Positions 54,887-64,000 of a DNA stretch of 64,000 nucleotides are shown piece by piece. The notes under the pieces were generated by a model. That model saw nothing but the letters and a program-made list of their open reading frames with translations, did not search any database and was not told the origin of the DNA. Made by a program: the position numbers and the translations under genes. Positions within the stretch are counted from its first letter, which is position 1. Every line of letters begins with the position of its first letter. The stretch comes from Candidatus Brachybacterium merdavium (lineage in GTDB: Bacteria; Actinomycetota; Actinomycetes; Actinomycetales; Dermabacteraceae): positions 1 through 64,000 of the forward strand of contig DWZH01000100.1 in the NCBI GenBank assembly GCA_019118275.1, written 5' to 3'.

Positions 54887-56460
54887 GCGGTCACTCCTTC
54901 GTCGGCGAGCTGCGAGTCGGTGGTGCGGGCGGCTCCGGAGGCCACCGCCTCGCGGGCGGCCTCGGCGGTGTAGCCGGCCATCATCATGCCCAGCACGTCG
55001 CGGTCCTCGTCCCCGGGCACGATGCCCAAGATCCCTCCCCGGTACATCACCGCGATCCGGTCGGCCAGCTGGACGACCTCGTCGAGCTCGGTGGAGACGA
55101 TCACCACGGGGGTGCCCTTGTCACGCTCGTCCAGGAGCCGCCGATGCAGGAACTCGATGGAGCCGACGTCGACCCCGCGGGTGGGCTGGGAGGCGATCAG
55201 CAGCGACAGCTCGCGGTTCAGGGCCCGGGCCATCACCACCTTCTGCTGGTTGCCGCCGGAGAGGTTCGCCACGGTGGAGTCGGCCGACTGGGTGCGCACG
55301 TCGAACTCGGGGATCAGCTTCTCGGCGTTCTCGCGCACGACGGCGGGGCGCATCGCGATCGCGGACCCGTAGGGAGGCCGGTCGAACTGGTCCAGCACCA
55401 GGTTCTCGGCGACCGAGAAAGTGGGGACCAGGGCATCATGGGTGCGGTCCTCGGGGACGAAGCCGATGCCCGCGTCCAGGATCTGCTTGGTGGAGCGACC
55501 GATCAGCTCGCGGCCCCCGAGGCGGGCCGAGCCATCGACGGTCTCCTGCAACCCCAGCAGCGCCTCGGTCAGCTCCGTCTGCCCGTTGCCCTGGACCCCG
55601 GCCACGGCCAGCACCTCGCCGTGACGGACCTCGAAGGAGACCCCGTCCAGGACGCGGACGCCGGCCTCGTCGGTGACCCGCAGGTCGGTGACTTCCAGCG
55701 CCACCTCGCCGGGAGCCGCGGGGGCCTTCTCCAGGGCGAGGGAGACGGAGCGTCCCACCATCAGGGAGGCCAGTTCCGCCTGGTCGGCCGAGGGGTCGGC
55801 CTCGCCGACCACCTTCCCGTGGCGGATCACGGTGATCCGATCGGAGACCGCCTTGACCTCGCGCAGCTTGTGGGTGATGAACACGATCGAGGTGCCCTCG
55901 TCGCGCAGCTGACGCATGATCTGCATCAGCTCGTCCGTCTCCTGCGGGGTGAGCACGGCGGTGGGCTCGTCCAGCACCAGCACCTCCGCCCGGCGACTGA
56001 GGGCCTTGACGATCTCCACCCGCTGCTGAGCGCCGACGGGGAGGTTCTCGACCCGGGCGTCGGGATCGAGGTCGAAGCCGAAGCGGGCCGAGATCTCCCG
56101 CACCAGCGTCCGGGCGGCGCCCAGGTCCAGCAGTCCGCCGGGCCCGGTGGGCTCGTGGCCGAGCACGACGTTCTCGGCGACGGTGAACACCGGCACCAGC
56201 ATGAAGTGCTGATGGACCATGCCGATCCCGGCGGCCATCGCGTCCCCGGGGTCGGAGAAGGTGACCGGCTGCTCGTCGATCAGGATCTGGCCGCCGTCGG
56301 GGCGGTACAACCCGTACAGGACGTTCATCAGGGTGGATTTTCCGGCCCCGTTCTCGCCCAACAGGGAGTGGATCTCCCCGGGCTCGACGACGAGGTCGAT
56401 GGCATCGTTGGCCACGAGCGACCCGAAGGTCTTCGTGATGGCGCGCAGTTCGAGCTTCAC
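54883..56460 (-). CDS. Nucleoside ABC importer, double-domain ATP-binding protein
   Basis: The protein has 525 residues with two ABC domains, as in YufO/RbsA. The first has intact Walker A 'GENGAGKST', 'VGAQQRVEIVKAL' and 'LVLDEPTAVLTPQE'. The second has the degenerate P-loop 'GVQGNGQTELTEALLG' that this family usually carries, then 'LSGGNQQKVVMARAL' and 'LLIASQPTRGVDVGS'. Hence only one fully canonical ATPase site is expected. GTG start; the 197-bp gap to bmpA contains a strong hairpin, so it is probably read through at lower level than bmpA. Confidence 0.94.
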   Translation of the reverse strand: MKLELRAITKTFGSLVANDAIDLVVEPGEIHSLLGENGAGKSTLMNVLYGLYRPDGGQILIDEQPVTFSDPGDAMAAGIGMVHQHFMLVPVFTVAENVVLGHEPTGPGGLLDLGAARTLVREISARFGFDLDPDARVENLPVGAQQRVEIVKALSRRAEVLVLDEPTAVLTPQETDELMQIMRQLRDEGTSIVFITHKLREVKAVSDRITVIRHGKVVGEADPSADQAELASLMVGRSVSLALEKAPAAPGEVALEVTDLRVTDEAGVRVLDGVSFEVRHGEVLAVAGVQGNGQTELTEALLGLQETVDGSARLGGRELIGRSTKQILDAGIGFVPEDRTHDALVPTFSVAENLVLDQFDRPPYGSAIAMRPAVVRENAEKLIPEFDVRTQSADSTVANLSGGNQQKVVMARALNRELSLLIASQPTRGVDVGSIEFLHRRLLDERDKGTPVVIVSTELDEVVQLADRIAVMYRGGILGIVPGDEDRDVLGMMMAGYTAEAAREAVASGAARTTDSQLADEGVTA

Positions 56461-56604
56461 ACAACTCGCTTCCGTCAGCTCCGGCCACGTGCGGCCGGTC
56501 GAGCGAAGGGATGAGAGGCCGACCAGGTCTCACCGCCACGTCGATGCGACGGCCCAGGCGGGCTCCTCGGGCACCTCGGTGGCTTCCTCGGCGCCGGACG
56601 GTCG

Positions 56605-56644
56605 CCGGGTCGCGGCCCCGCCCGGTGGCGGGGCCGCGACCCGG
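56605..56644 (-). terminator. Strong 18-bp stem-loop between bmpA and the ABC genes
   Basis: Arms at 56605-56622 and 56627-56644 pair perfectly over 18 bp around the tetraloop CGGT. It lies 13 bp after the bmpA stop and 145 bp before the ATPase start, in the same operon direction. It can act as a partial terminator or RNA stabiliser and would make binding protein more abundant than transporter. No U-run follows. Confidence 0.7.
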
Positions 56645-56657
56645 TCACCTCACCTGA

Positions 56658-57767
56658 TCAGGACTGCTCGGGGGCGGCGTCCGTCTCGATCTCGACGGTC
56701 CCGTCGATGATCTCCTGGGTGAGCGACTCGATCTCCTCGGTCAGCTCGGCGGGGACCTCGTCCTCGAAGTCGTGGTAGGGGGCCAGGCCCACGCCACCGT
56801 TCTCGAGGGTGCCGACGTAGGGAGTGGAGTCGAACTCCCCGTCCACGGCGCCGCCGATGACGTCCTCGACCGCGGTGGTCATCTCCTTCATCACCGAGGT
56901 GAGGATCACCGACTGGGCGTCCTCGTCGGAGGCGTTGGTCTCGTAGCCATCGGCGTCGACCCAGATCACCTTGCGACCCTCGCCCTCCTTGGCGGAGGCC
57001 AGGGTCCCCGCACCCACGGGACCGGCCACCGGCATCACGATGTCCGCGCCGGCGTTGTAGAATTCGTCGGAGACGGCCTTGCCCTTGGACTGATCCTCGA
57101 AGTCGCCGGTGATGGAGCCCTCCTGGGTCTCCTTGTTCCAGCCCATGGCCTCGACGTCGGTGTCGTGGGTGTCGTTGTAGTGGGCCACGCCGTCTACGAA
57201 GCCGTCCATGAAGATGGTCACGGTCGGGATGTTCACGCCGCCGTAGGTGGCGACCTTGCCGGTCTCGCTCATGCCGGCCGCGAGGTATCCGGCCAGGAAG
57301 GCGGCCTCGGCGGTGTTGAACTCGATGGGCTTGACGTTGTCGACCTCGATCGGGTCGCCGTCGGGGTTCTGGGCGGTGGAGTCCATGATCGCGAAGTCGA
57401 CGTCCGGGTTCGCCTCGGCGGCGGTGCCGGTGGCGGGAGCCAGCAGGAAGCCGACCGTGAAGACCAGGTCGCAGCCTTCGGTGACCATGTTGTTGATGTT
57501 CGGCGCGAAGTCGGAGTCGGTGGTGGACTCGGCGGTCGCGTGATCGATGCCGTGCTCGTCCACGGAGTTCATCAGGCCGTCGTAGCTGGATTCGTTGAAG
57601 GACTTGTCGTCCCAGCCGCCGGAGTCGGAGACCATGCAGGTCTTGAAATCGGCCGAGGCGCCGTCGCCTCCCCCCTCGCCGTCGCCCTCTGCAGGGGCGG
57701 TGCCACAGGCGGCCAGGGTCAGGATGCCTGCGCCCGCCAGACCGAGCGTGCGCTTGATGCTCTTCAT
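56658..57767 (-). CDS. bmpA: BMP family substrate-binding lipoprotein (nucleoside importer)
   Basis: The 369-residue protein has a lipoprotein signal peptide with lipobox 'LTLAAC' (Cys21), then a Gly/Glu-rich spacer. 'MVSDSGGWDDKSFNESSYDG' is the BMP opening motif (Asp/Phe/Asn base and ribose contacts), 'CDLVFTVGFLLAPATG' and 'FLAGYLAAGMSETGKVATYGGVNIP' follow, and 'VIWVDADGYETN' ends the site. It should be anchored outside the membrane and deliver nucleosides to the permeases. No gene lies in the 232 bp upstream (57768-57999), where a TAATGT at about 57841 could be a -10 box. Confidence 0.93.
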   Translation of the reverse strand: MKSIKRTLGLAGAGILTLAACGTAPAEGDGEGGGDGASADFKTCMVSDSGGWDDKSFNESSYDGLMNSVDEHGIDHATAESTTDSDFAPNINNMVTEGCDLVFTVGFLLAPATGTAAEANPDVDFAIMDSTAQNPDGDPIEVDNVKPIEFNTAEAAFLAGYLAAGMSETGKVATYGGVNIPTVTIFMDGFVDGVAHYNDTHDTDVEAMGWNKETQEGSITGDFEDQSKGKAVSDEFYNAGADIVMPVAGPVGAGTLASAKEGEGRKVIWVDADGYETNASDEDAQSVILTSVMKEMTTAVEDVIGGAVDGEFDSTPYVGTLENGGVGLAPYHDFEDEVPAELTEEIESLTQEIIDGTVEIETDAAPEQS

Positions 57768-57999
57768 GAGATTCTCCTCCGGATGGATGGGGACCGGACG
57801 GACCCGGGTCTCGGGCAGCTGTTGGTCGCGGTCAATCGGACATTAGCTCTCCGGAGCGGCCGGCGAGTGCCGGTTCGAGCAGGCCGTGTGAACTGTTATG
57901 AAATCGACGCGGAGCGGGCGGCCGCGTGGACACGAAGACCCCTTTCGCTCCCAGGGACCACCCGGCTGTGGCGGTCCCCGGGAACGGGGCCGGATCACC

Positions 58000-59241
58000 T
58001 CAAGCGGGCACGAGATCGCGCTGGACGCAGGCGCTCGCGAGCACGCCGGCACCGATGCCGATGGCGCGCTCGTCGATCATCAGGTCGCCCATGTGCAGGT
58101 CGTAGGTTCTTCCTCCCGGGGTGCGGGTGCCCAGGCGCGCGAGCGCCCCGGGCACCTTCTCGAGATACCAGGCGAAGTCCTCGCCGCCCAGCGACTGTGC
58201 GGTGGGGTCGAGGTACTGCCGGCCCAGCACCCCGGCCACTGCCGCCTCCAGCACGGCGACGGAGGAAGCCGAGTTCGAGACGGGCGGCACCCCTCGGTCA
58301 TGGGTGACCCGGGCCTCCACGCCCCAGGGCCGGACCAGATCGGCGAGGAGCTCGACCAGCAACCGCTCGGCGCGGTCCCAGGCGTCATGGTCCAGGCAGC
58401 GCAGGGTCCCCTCGAGGGTGCCGGAGCTGGGGATGGCGTTGAAGGCGGAGCCGGCATGGATGCTGCCCCAGGTCAGGTTCACTCCGGAGCGCGGATCCAT
58501 GCGGCGGGTCAGGGCGGCCGGCAACTAGGTGACGATCGAGCCGAGCGCGTAGATGAGGTCCTGGCTGAGGTGGGGCCGGGAGGTGTGGCCGCCCGAGCCA
58601 CGCACCTGGATGGTGACCGGATCGGTCGCCGAGGTGATGGGGCCGGTCTTGAGCCCGATGTGGCCGACGTCGACCCCCGGGTCGCAGTGCAGGGCCAGGA
58701 TGGAGTCGACCCCCTCGACCACGCCCTCGGAGATCATCTCCAGGGCTCCGCAGGGGTGCATCTCCTCCGAGGGCTGGAAGACCAGCCGCACGCTCCGGCG
58801 CAGCGCCCCGGCCTCGGCCACCCGCACCAGGGAGTGGGCGGCACCCAGGACCGCGCTCATGTGGACGTCGTGGCCGCAGGAGTGGGAGACCCCCTCGACA
58901 ATGGAGCGGAAGGGGACCGTGGACAGCTCGGGGATGCCGAGGGCGTCCATGTCGGCGCGCAGCGCGATCGGTCGCAGGGTGGGATCGCTGCCGGGGATGT
59001 CGCAGATCGCTCCGGTGCGCGGCATCCGCACCGGGGACAGCCCCAGCGCGCTCAGCTGCTCGACGACGTAGTCGGTGGTGGCGTGCTCCTGCCGGGACAG
59101 CTCGGGGTGGCGGTGGAGGTGGCGGCGGATGTCGCGCAGCTCCTCGGCCCGCTCGGCGACGGTGCGGGCGATCAGGCCCTCCGGCCCGAGCATCGCTCGC
59201 TGCTCCTGCGTTCCCAGCAGCACCTGCTGTGCCTGCTCCAC
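58000..59241 (-). pseudogene. M20 family amidohydrolase (AmiA/AmiB-like) interrupted by an in-frame TAG
   Basis: Two ORFs in the same frame (58525-59241 and 58000-58524) together encode a full-length amidohydrolase of about 413 residues. The first part has 'RDIRRHLHRHPELS', 'IALRADMDAL' and 'SHSCGHDVHMSAVLGAAHSL' (metal ligands), and 'VFQPSEEMHPCGA'. After 'ALGSIVT' comes a single TAG at 58527-58525, then 'LPAALTRRMDPRSGVNLTWG' and 'LGGEDFAWYLEKVPGALARLG' complete the peptidase. Homologues usually read -VTQLPAAL-type here, so a CAG-to-TAG change is the simplest explanation. No frameshift is needed. A sequencing error or stop readthrough would restore the protein. M. tuberculosis has amiA1/amiB1 at this position. 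Confidence 0.88.
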
Positions 59242-59298
59242 GTGCGCTCCCCCTGCTGCTCCGATCCTGTACCACGCCCTGCTCCGCGAGAGCCCGGT

Positions 59299-60450
59299 TC
59301 AGAGCAGGTGCTCCGGTCCGGTCCTCTCCAGGTCTCGCACCAGGGCTGTGAGGTCCTGGGCCCGGTCGTCGGCCAGGACCAGCAGCACGTCCTCGGTGTC
59401 GACGACGCTGATCCCCTCCAGGCCGACCAGGGCGATGTGGCGATGCGTCGAACCGTACACCGTGGCCCGGGAGGAGATCGCCTGCACCGTCGCCGTTCCC
59501 AGCGCCCGGGCATCGCTGTCGTCGGTGCCGACGCTGCGTGCGCCGCCCGCCTCGGGATGCTCCTCACGCAGCTGACGGGCCAGGGCCGCGAAGTCCCCGA
59601 CGTCATCCCACGCGAACCCGGCCGGGACCACGACGACCCGACCGTCCGCGGCCAGGGGTTCGGCCAGGGCGTGGTCGATCGCGATCGCGGTCAGGCGCGG
59701 CCACACCCGCGCGATCAGCTGCTCGTACTCCGGGCTCCCGTGGGCGGCGGCGATCTCCCGCACCCCCGCGGCCAGCGGTGGGAGCTGCTCGGCCAGTGCG
59801 TCCAACAGCACCCGGGCGCGTGCCAGGAACATCCCGGCGTTCCAGAAGAAACGGCCGCTGGCCAGGAACTGCCGGGCCCGCTCGGGGTCGGGTTTCTCGA
59901 CGAAACGGGTCACGGGGAGCGCGCCGTCCGCACTCGGCGTCCCGGGACGGCCGACGGCCGGCTCATACCCGCTCGCGCATTCGACGTACCCGAACCCGGT
60001 GGCAGGGTGGGTGGGGCTGATGCCGAGGGTGACCAGGTGGCCGGCCTCCGCGGCCCGGCGGGCGGCGGTCACCGTCTCGGCGAAGGCCTCCTCGTCGCCG
60101 ATCAGGTGATCGGCGGCGAAGGAGCCGATCACCGCGTCGGGGTCCTCGCGCTCGACGACGGCCGCGGCCCAGGCGATCGCGGGCATGGAGTTGCGCGGCT
60201 CGGGTTCGCTGAGCACGCACGCCGCGCCGCCGAGCTGCTCGCCGACCTCCGCGGTGTGCCCGGCTCCGGTGACCACGATCGGCCGGCCGTCCGCGAGCGG
60301 GCCGAGCCGGTCCACGGTCTGCTGCAGCAGCGACCGTCCCACCCCGGTGGGGTCGAGCAGGAACTTGGGTCGGCGGCGGCGTGAGAGCGGCCACAGCCGA
60401 GTCCCGGCCCCGCCGGCCGGGATCACCGGGATGAAGGGTGCTGACGCCAT
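59299..60450 (-). CDS. manC: Mannose-1-phosphate guanylyltransferase
   Basis: ManC makes GDP-mannose from mannose-1-phosphate and GTP. The protein has 383 residues. The N-terminal nucleotidyltransferase signature is 'VIPAGGAGTRLWPLSRRRRPKFLL', 'GSFAADHLIGDEEAFAETVTAA' carries the metal Asp, and 'FVEKPDPERARQFLASGRFFWNAGMFLARA' is the sugar-binding region. There is no C-terminal isomerase domain, as usual in actinomycetes. The ORF-track start at 60771 is too long; ATG 60450 lies 6 nt after TATCCT. It is divergent from sdhC. Confidence 0.95.
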   Translation of the reverse strand: MASAPFIPVIPAGGAGTRLWPLSRRRRPKFLLDPTGVGRSLLQQTVDRLGPLADGRPIVVTGAGHTAEVGEQLGGAACVLSEPEPRNSMPAIAWAAAVVEREDPDAVIGSFAADHLIGDEEAFAETVTAARRAAEAGHLVTLGISPTHPATGFGYVECASGYEPAVGRPGTPSADGALPVTRFVEKPDPERARQFLASGRFFWNAGMFLARARVLLDALAEQLPPLAAGVREIAAAHGSPEYEQLIARVWPRLTAIAIDHALAEPLAADGRVVVVPAGFAWDDVGDFAALARQLREEHPEAGGARSVGTDDSDARALGTATVQAISSRATVYGSTHRHIALVGLEGISVVDTEDVLLVLADDRAQDLTALVRDLERTGPEHLL

Positions 60451-60456
60451 CGGCCC

Positions 60457-60462
60457 AGGATA
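60457..60462 (-). promoter_or_regulatory. Putative leaderless -10 box (TATCCT) for manC
   Basis: TATCCT is followed by 6 nt (GGGCCG) and the manC ATG. No ribosome-binding site lies between, in keeping with leaderless translation. Confidence 0.5.
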
Positions 60463-60548
60463 TCCGGGCCCGCGACGCGCGTGCGGGGGCCTGAGCGGGG
60501 TCGCGGCACCGGCGGATCGAGGTGCCCAGGACCTGCACGTCAAAGTGC

Positions 60549-60554
60549 TAGGCT
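60549..60554 (+). promoter_or_regulatory. Possible -10 box (TAGGCT) for sdhCDAB with a leader of about 165 nt
   Basis: TAGGCT lies 171 bp before the sdhC GTG. The leader begins with a small hairpin (CGCCCC-TGTCG-GGGGCG, about 60561-60577) and ends with GGAGGAA 5 nt before the start. The rest of the 274-bp manC-sdhC gap shows no ORF I trust and no recognised riboswitch. Confidence 0.35.
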
Positions 60555-60724
60555 GACACCGCCCCTGTCGGGGGCGATGATGATGTCGCCGTGTCATGAA
60601 CCGGTCGTCTGCGAAGGCGCGCCGAGGCCGTCCCGCGAGCCGGGCCGGTCCCGGTCCCGGCGCACCGCAGCACGGCGTCCGCATCCGCTTCCCGGCACCA
60701 TCCCGACGCTTCTGGAGGAACTCC

Positions 60725-61102
60725 GTGGCATCCGCCCAATCCGGGACGCTGTATCGCGGTCGCGAGGGCATGTGGTCCTGGGTCGCTCACCGCATCTCAG
60801 GCATGCTCATCTTCCTGTTCCTGCTCGTGCACGTCCTGGACACCGCACTGGTGCGGGTGTCCCCCGAGGCGTACAACGAGGTGATCGGCCACTACAAGAC
60901 GGTCGTCTTCGGTCTGGGCGAGGTCGGGCTGGTGGCTGCGGTCGTCTTCCATGCGCTCAACGGCCTGCGCATCATCCTGGTGGACTTCTGGTCCGGGGGG
61001 ACCAGGCACCACCGCAAGATGTTCTGGGGCGTCGTGGCCCTGTGGGTCCTGCTCATGGCCGGTTTCCTGCCCCGCCACCTGATGCACATGTTCGGAGCTT
61101 GA
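60725..61102 (+). CDS. sdhC: Succinate dehydrogenase, cytochrome b556 subunit
   Basis: The 125-residue protein has three membrane segments. 'GREGMWSWVAHRISGMLIFLFLLVHVLDTAL' contains the SdhC signature with quinone-site Ser/Arg, and 'VVFHALNGLRIILVDF' carries the heme-ligand His. The ORF track starts at 60596; GTG at 60725 (VASAQSGTLYRG) has GGAGGAA at ideal spacing and is preferred. It begins the sdhCDAB operon and is followed by sdhD after 1 bp. Confidence 0.93.
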   Translation: MASAQSGTLYRGREGMWSWVAHRISGMLIFLFLLVHVLDTALVRVSPEAYNEVIGHYKTVVFGLGEVGLVAAVVFHALNGLRIILVDFWSGGTRHHRKMFWGVVALWVLLMAGFLPRHLMHMFGA

Positions 61103-61103
61103 G

Positions 61104-61553
61104 ATGACCACTTCCACGATCCCCGACCCGAGCACCCGATACCGTCGCACCGGTCAGCGCGGCCTCAACGGCCAGATGATGTCGTGGCTGTTCATGCGCA
61201 TGTCCGGCGTCCTGCTGGTCATCCTCGTCTTCGGCCACCTGTTCGTGAACCTGTGGCTGGGCGAGGGCGTCCAGGGCATCGACTTCGCCTTCGTCGCCGG
61301 CAAGTGGACCTCGCCGTTCTGGCAGGTCTGGGACCTGACCATGTTGTGGCTGGGCCTGCTGCACGGCGGCAACGGCGTGCGCACCATCATCGAGGACTAC
61401 GCGCGCAACTCCACCCTGCGGCTGACCCTGAAGGGTCTGCTGTACTTCGCGGTGGTCATCACGCTGATCCTCGGGACCCTGGTGATCTTCACCTTCGACC
61501 CCTGCCCGGCGGGCGCCGAACCGAGTCTGCTGCCGTCCATCTGCGAGGGCTGA
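61104..61553 (+). CDS. sdhD: Succinate dehydrogenase, membrane anchor subunit
   Basis: The 149-residue protein has three membrane segments ('[27 protein letters not shown]', '[16 protein letters not shown]' preceding the second, and '[20 protein letters not shown]'). '[13 protein letters not shown]' provides the second heme/quinone histidine and is typical of actinobacterial SdhD. It starts right after sdhC, and a 77-bp gap separates it from sdhA. Confidence 0.93.
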   Translation: MTTSTIPDPSTRYRRTGQRGLNGQMMSWLFMRMSGVLLVILVFGHLFVNLWLGEGVQGIDFAFVAGKWTSPFWQVWDLTMLWLGLLHGGNGVRTIIEDYARNSTLRLTLKGLLYFAVVITLILGTLVIFTFDPCPAGAEPSLLPSICEG

Positions 61554-61630
61554 CCGTCCGATCCCGGCTCCGGCAGCCCCCTCCACCCCAGTCCTTCCCG
61601 GTCGTGATCGAAACGGAGCATTTCCCAGAT

Positions 61631-63406
61631 ATGCAGACCCACACCTACGACGTGGTGATCGTCGGCGCCGGAGGCGCCGGCATGCGCGCCGCCCTGGAGT
61701 CCTCCACGCGTGCCCGCACCGCGGTCGTCACCAAGCTCTACCCCACGCGCTCACACACCGGCGCGGCCCAGGGCGGCATGTGCGCCGCGCTGGCCAACGT
61801 CGAGGAGGACAACTGGGAGTGGCACACCTACGACACCATCAAGGGCGGTGACTACCTCGTCGATCAGGACGCCGCTGAGGTGATGGCCAAGGAAGCCATC
61901 GACGCGGTGCTCGACCTGGAGAAGATGGGCCTGCCCTTCAACCGCACCCCGGAGGGCAGGATCGACCAGCGCCGCTTCGGCGGCCATACCCGCGATCACG
62001 GCGAGGCACCCGTGCGCCGCTCCTGCTACGCGGCCGACCGCACCGGGCACATGATCCTGCAGACCCTCTACCAGAACTGCGTCAAGCAGGACGTCGAGTT
62101 CTTCAACGAGTACTACGTGCTCGATGTGCTGATGACCGGCGATCCGCGGTCCGACGAGGGCGTGCGCGCCTCCGGTGTGGTCACCTATGAGCTGGCCACC
62201 GGCGAGATCCACGTGTTCCGCGCGAAGTCGGTGGTGTTCGCCTCGGGCGGTTTCGGCAAGATCTTCAAGACCACCTCCAATGCGCACACCCTGACCGGTG
62301 ACGGCCCGGCAATGGCCCTGCGTCGCGGCATCCCCCTGGAGGACATGGAGTTCTTCCAGTTCCACCCCACGGGCCTGGCCGGCCTGGGCATCCTGCTGTC
62401 GGAGGCGGCCCGGGGTGAGGGTGGCGTCCTGCGCAACAACGACATGGAGCGCTTCATGGAGCGCTACGCACCCACGCTGAAGGACCTCGCTCCCCGTGAC
62501 GTGGTCGCCCGGGCGATGGCCAACGAGGTGCGGGAGGGCCGCGGCGCCGGTCCCAAGAAGGAATACGTCTACCTGGACCTGACCCACCTCGAGCCCTCGC
62601 ACATCGATGCGAAGCTCCCGGACATCACCGAGTTCGCCCGCACCTACCTGGGCGTGGAGCCGTACACGGACCCGATCCCGGTGTTCCCCACCGCGCACTA
62701 CGGCATGGGTGGCATCCCCACCAACATCCAGGGCGAGGTGCTGCGCAATGCCACAGACACCATCCCCGGGCTGTACGCCGCCGGGGAGACCGCCTGCGTG
62801 TCGGTCCATGGCGGCAACCGCCTGGGCACCAACTCGCTGCTGGACATCAACGTCTTCGGCCGCCGCGCCGGCATCGCCGCCGCGGAGCACGCCGAGATGG
62901 TCGAGATGCCGGAGCTGCCCGCGGGCGTGGAGGATCCGACCGTCGAGCTGCTGCAGCGTCTGCGCGACCGTCCCGCGACCGAGGACCGCATCGCCGACAT
63001 CCGCAGCGACCTGCAGGAGACCATGGACACCAACGTCCAGGTCTTCCGCAGCGACGAGACCTGTCGCCAGGCCCTGGCCGACATCGTCGAGCTCAAGAAG
63101 CGCTACGAGACGGTCGCCATCCAGGACAAGGGGATGCGCTACAACCTGGATCTGATGGAGGCCGTCGAGCTCGGCTTCCTGCTGGATCTGGCCGAGGTCG
63201 TCGCGCTCGGTGCGCTCTACCGCAAGGAGTCCCGCGGCGGGCACTTCCGCGAGGACTACGAGTCGCGTGACGACGCGACCTTCCTGCACCACACGATGGC
63301 CTACCGCACCCTGGACGGGGAGGAGGGCTCCGAGGGCACCTCCATCCGTCTGGGGACCAAGCCGGTCGTCATCACCCGCTACGAGCCGAAGGAGCGTACG
63401 TTCTGA
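61631..63406 (+). CDS. sdhA: Succinate dehydrogenase flavoprotein subunit
   Basis: SdhA oxidises succinate to fumarate with covalently bound FAD. The protein has 591 residues. '[20 protein letters not shown]' binds FAD, '[15 protein letters not shown]' has the FAD-linked His, '[21 protein letters not shown]' and '[23 protein letters not shown]' form the dicarboxylate site, and '[22 protein letters not shown]' is near the C-terminus. ATG 61631 fits the family start. The stop overlaps the sdhB ATG. Confidence 0.97.
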   Translation: MQTHTYDVVIVGAGGAGMRAALESSTRARTAVVTKLYPTRSHTGAAQGGMCAALANVEEDNWEWHTYDTIKGGDYLVDQDAAEVMAKEAIDAVLDLEKMGLPFNRTPEGRIDQRRFGGHTRDHGEAPVRRSCYAADRTGHMILQTLYQNCVKQDVEFFNEYYVLDVLMTGDPRSDEGVRASGVVTYELATGEIHVFRAKSVVFASGGFGKIFKTTSNAHTLTGDGPAMALRRGIPLEDMEFFQFHPTGLAGLGILLSEAARGEGGVLRNNDMERFMERYAPTLKDLAPRDVVARAMANEVREGRGAGPKKEYVYLDLTHLEPSHIDAKLPDITEFARTYLGVEPYTDPIPVFPTAHYGMGGIPTNIQGEVLRNATDTIPGLYAAGETACVSVHGGNRLGTNSLLDINVFGRRAGIAAAEHAEMVEMPELPAGVEDPTVELLQRLRDRPATEDRIADIRSDLQETMDTNVQVFRSDETCRQALADIVELKKRYETVAIQDKGMRYNLDLMEAVELGFLLDLAEVVALGALYRKESRGGHFREDYESRDDATFLHHTMAYRTLDGEEGSEGTSIRLGTKPVVITRYEPKERTF

Positions 63407-64000
63407 TGACCGCTGTCGCCGAGAAGACCCCGGCCCCCGAGGCCGGCGCCGACGAGATCCCCACGTTCGATGTCACCCTGCGCATCTCCCGTTTCAACCC
63501 GGAGTCGGAGCAGGGCTCCTACTGGCAGGACTTCACCGTCACCATGCACGGCACCGACCGGGTGCTGGACGCCATGCACGAGATCAAGTGGCACCTGGAC
63601 GGGTCCCTGACCTTCCGCCGCTCCTGCGCGCACGGCATCTGCGGCTCGGACGCGATGCGGATCAACGGTCGCAACCGTCTGGCCTGCAAGACGCTGCTGA
63701 AGGACCTCGACATCAGCAAGCCCATCACCGTCGAGCCGATCAAGGGGCTGCCGGTCGAGAAGGACCTGATCGTCGACATGGAGCCGTTCTTCGACTCCTA
63801 CAAGGAGATCATGCCGTTCCTGGTCGCCAGCGGCCAGGAGCCCAGCCGGGAGCGGCTGCAGTCCGCGGAGCAGCGTGAGCGCTTCGACGACACCACCAAG
63901 TGCATCCTGTGCGCCGCCTGCACCTCCTCGTGCCCGGTGTTCTGGACCGACGGGCAGTACTTCGGTCCGGCTGCCATCGTCAACGCCCATCGCTTCATCT
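63406..64000 (+). CDS. sdhB: Succinate dehydrogenase iron-sulfur subunit (3' end outside window)
   Basis: The frame is open to the end of the window, giving 198 residues of an expected 250 or so. 'FRRSCAHGICGSDAMRINGRNRLAC' supplies the 2Fe-2S cysteines, and 'CILCAACTSSCPVFW' supplies cysteines of the 4Fe-4S and 3Fe-4S clusters. It passes electrons from SdhA to the membrane subunits. ATG 63406 overlaps the sdhA stop and has AAGGAG upstream. It is absent from the ORF track because its stop is outside. Confidence 0.96.
   Translation, partial: MTAVAEKTPAPEAGADEIPTFDVTLRISRFNPESEQGSYWQDFTVTMHGTDRVLDAMHEIKWHLDGSLTFRRSCAHGICGSDAMRINGRNRLACKTLLKDLDISKPITVEPIKGLPVEKDLIVDMEPFFDSYKEIMPFLVASGQEPSRERLQSAEQRERFDDTTKCILCAACTSSCPVFWTDGQYFGPAAIVNAHRFI

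Noticed and set aside
58000-59241. Selenocysteine or pyrrolysine explanation for the TAG
   Set aside because: TAG is not a selenocysteine codon, no pyl genes or stem-loop are visible, and Gln is the expected residue, so a nonsense mutation or error is simpler.
57898-60384. 828-residue plus-strand ORF over the amidohydrolase and manC
   Set aside because: Antisense to two recognisable genes; no motif. It reflects low stop-codon density on the opposite strand.

Overview
The window is about 70% G+C, with dense, mostly translationally coupled genes (ATGA/GTGA overlaps), many GTG starts, and several putative leaderless promoters (TANNNT about 7 nt before the start codon). Gene content and order point to a high-GC actinomycete, most likely order Micrococcales and perhaps near Dermabacteraceae/Brachybacterium; the genus is inference. 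The housekeeping backbone (TIGR03089 protein, LCP protein, purK-purE, birA, accD-accE, maf, accA, lpdA, pnp, pmmB, deoA, cdd, sdhCDAB) broadly follows the Mycobacterium tuberculosis Rv3267-Rv3319 region as I recall it.

Positions 1-31.5 kb are a large cell-wall/surface polysaccharide island. Its left end is a mycobacterial-type galactan module: Wzt/Wzm-like ABC exporter, GlfT2-like and GlfT1-like galactofuranosyltransferases, UDP-galactopyranose mutase (glf), another GT2 enzyme, and an LCP ligase. The rest carries a complete Wbp-type set (WbpA dehydrogenase, WbpB oxidoreductase, WbpE aminotransferase, WbpD acetyltransferase, WbpI epimerase) that should make UDP-ManNAc3NAcA. With it are five GT4-like genes, one a double-GT fusion, a PglK-like ABC flippase, two acyltransferase-3 proteins, a DPM-like GT2, a DUF2304 protein and two related DUF6541 membrane proteins that look like GT-C-type glycosyltransferases.

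Positions 31.5-44 kb hold purE-purK, a birA - adenylate cyclase - response regulator - histidine kinase operon, and the acyl-CoA carboxylase cluster (accD, accE, DUF885 peptidase, maf, accA). A gene-free stretch of about 360 bp after accA contains a repeat island: a 32-bp direct repeat pair, a 24-bp inverted repeat and a tandem array of 19-bp units.

Positions 44-58 kb are a nucleoside salvage region: lpdA-type flavoprotein, purine nucleoside phosphorylase, phosphosugar mutase, deoC, a uridine kinase-like/Nudix fusion, deoA, cdd, and a BmpA-type nucleoside ABC importer. Positions 58-64 kb hold an M20 amidohydrolase broken by one in-frame TAG codon, manC, and sdhCDAB (sdhB runs off the end). 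No rRNA, tRNA, CRISPR array, insertion sequence or phage gene was recognised.
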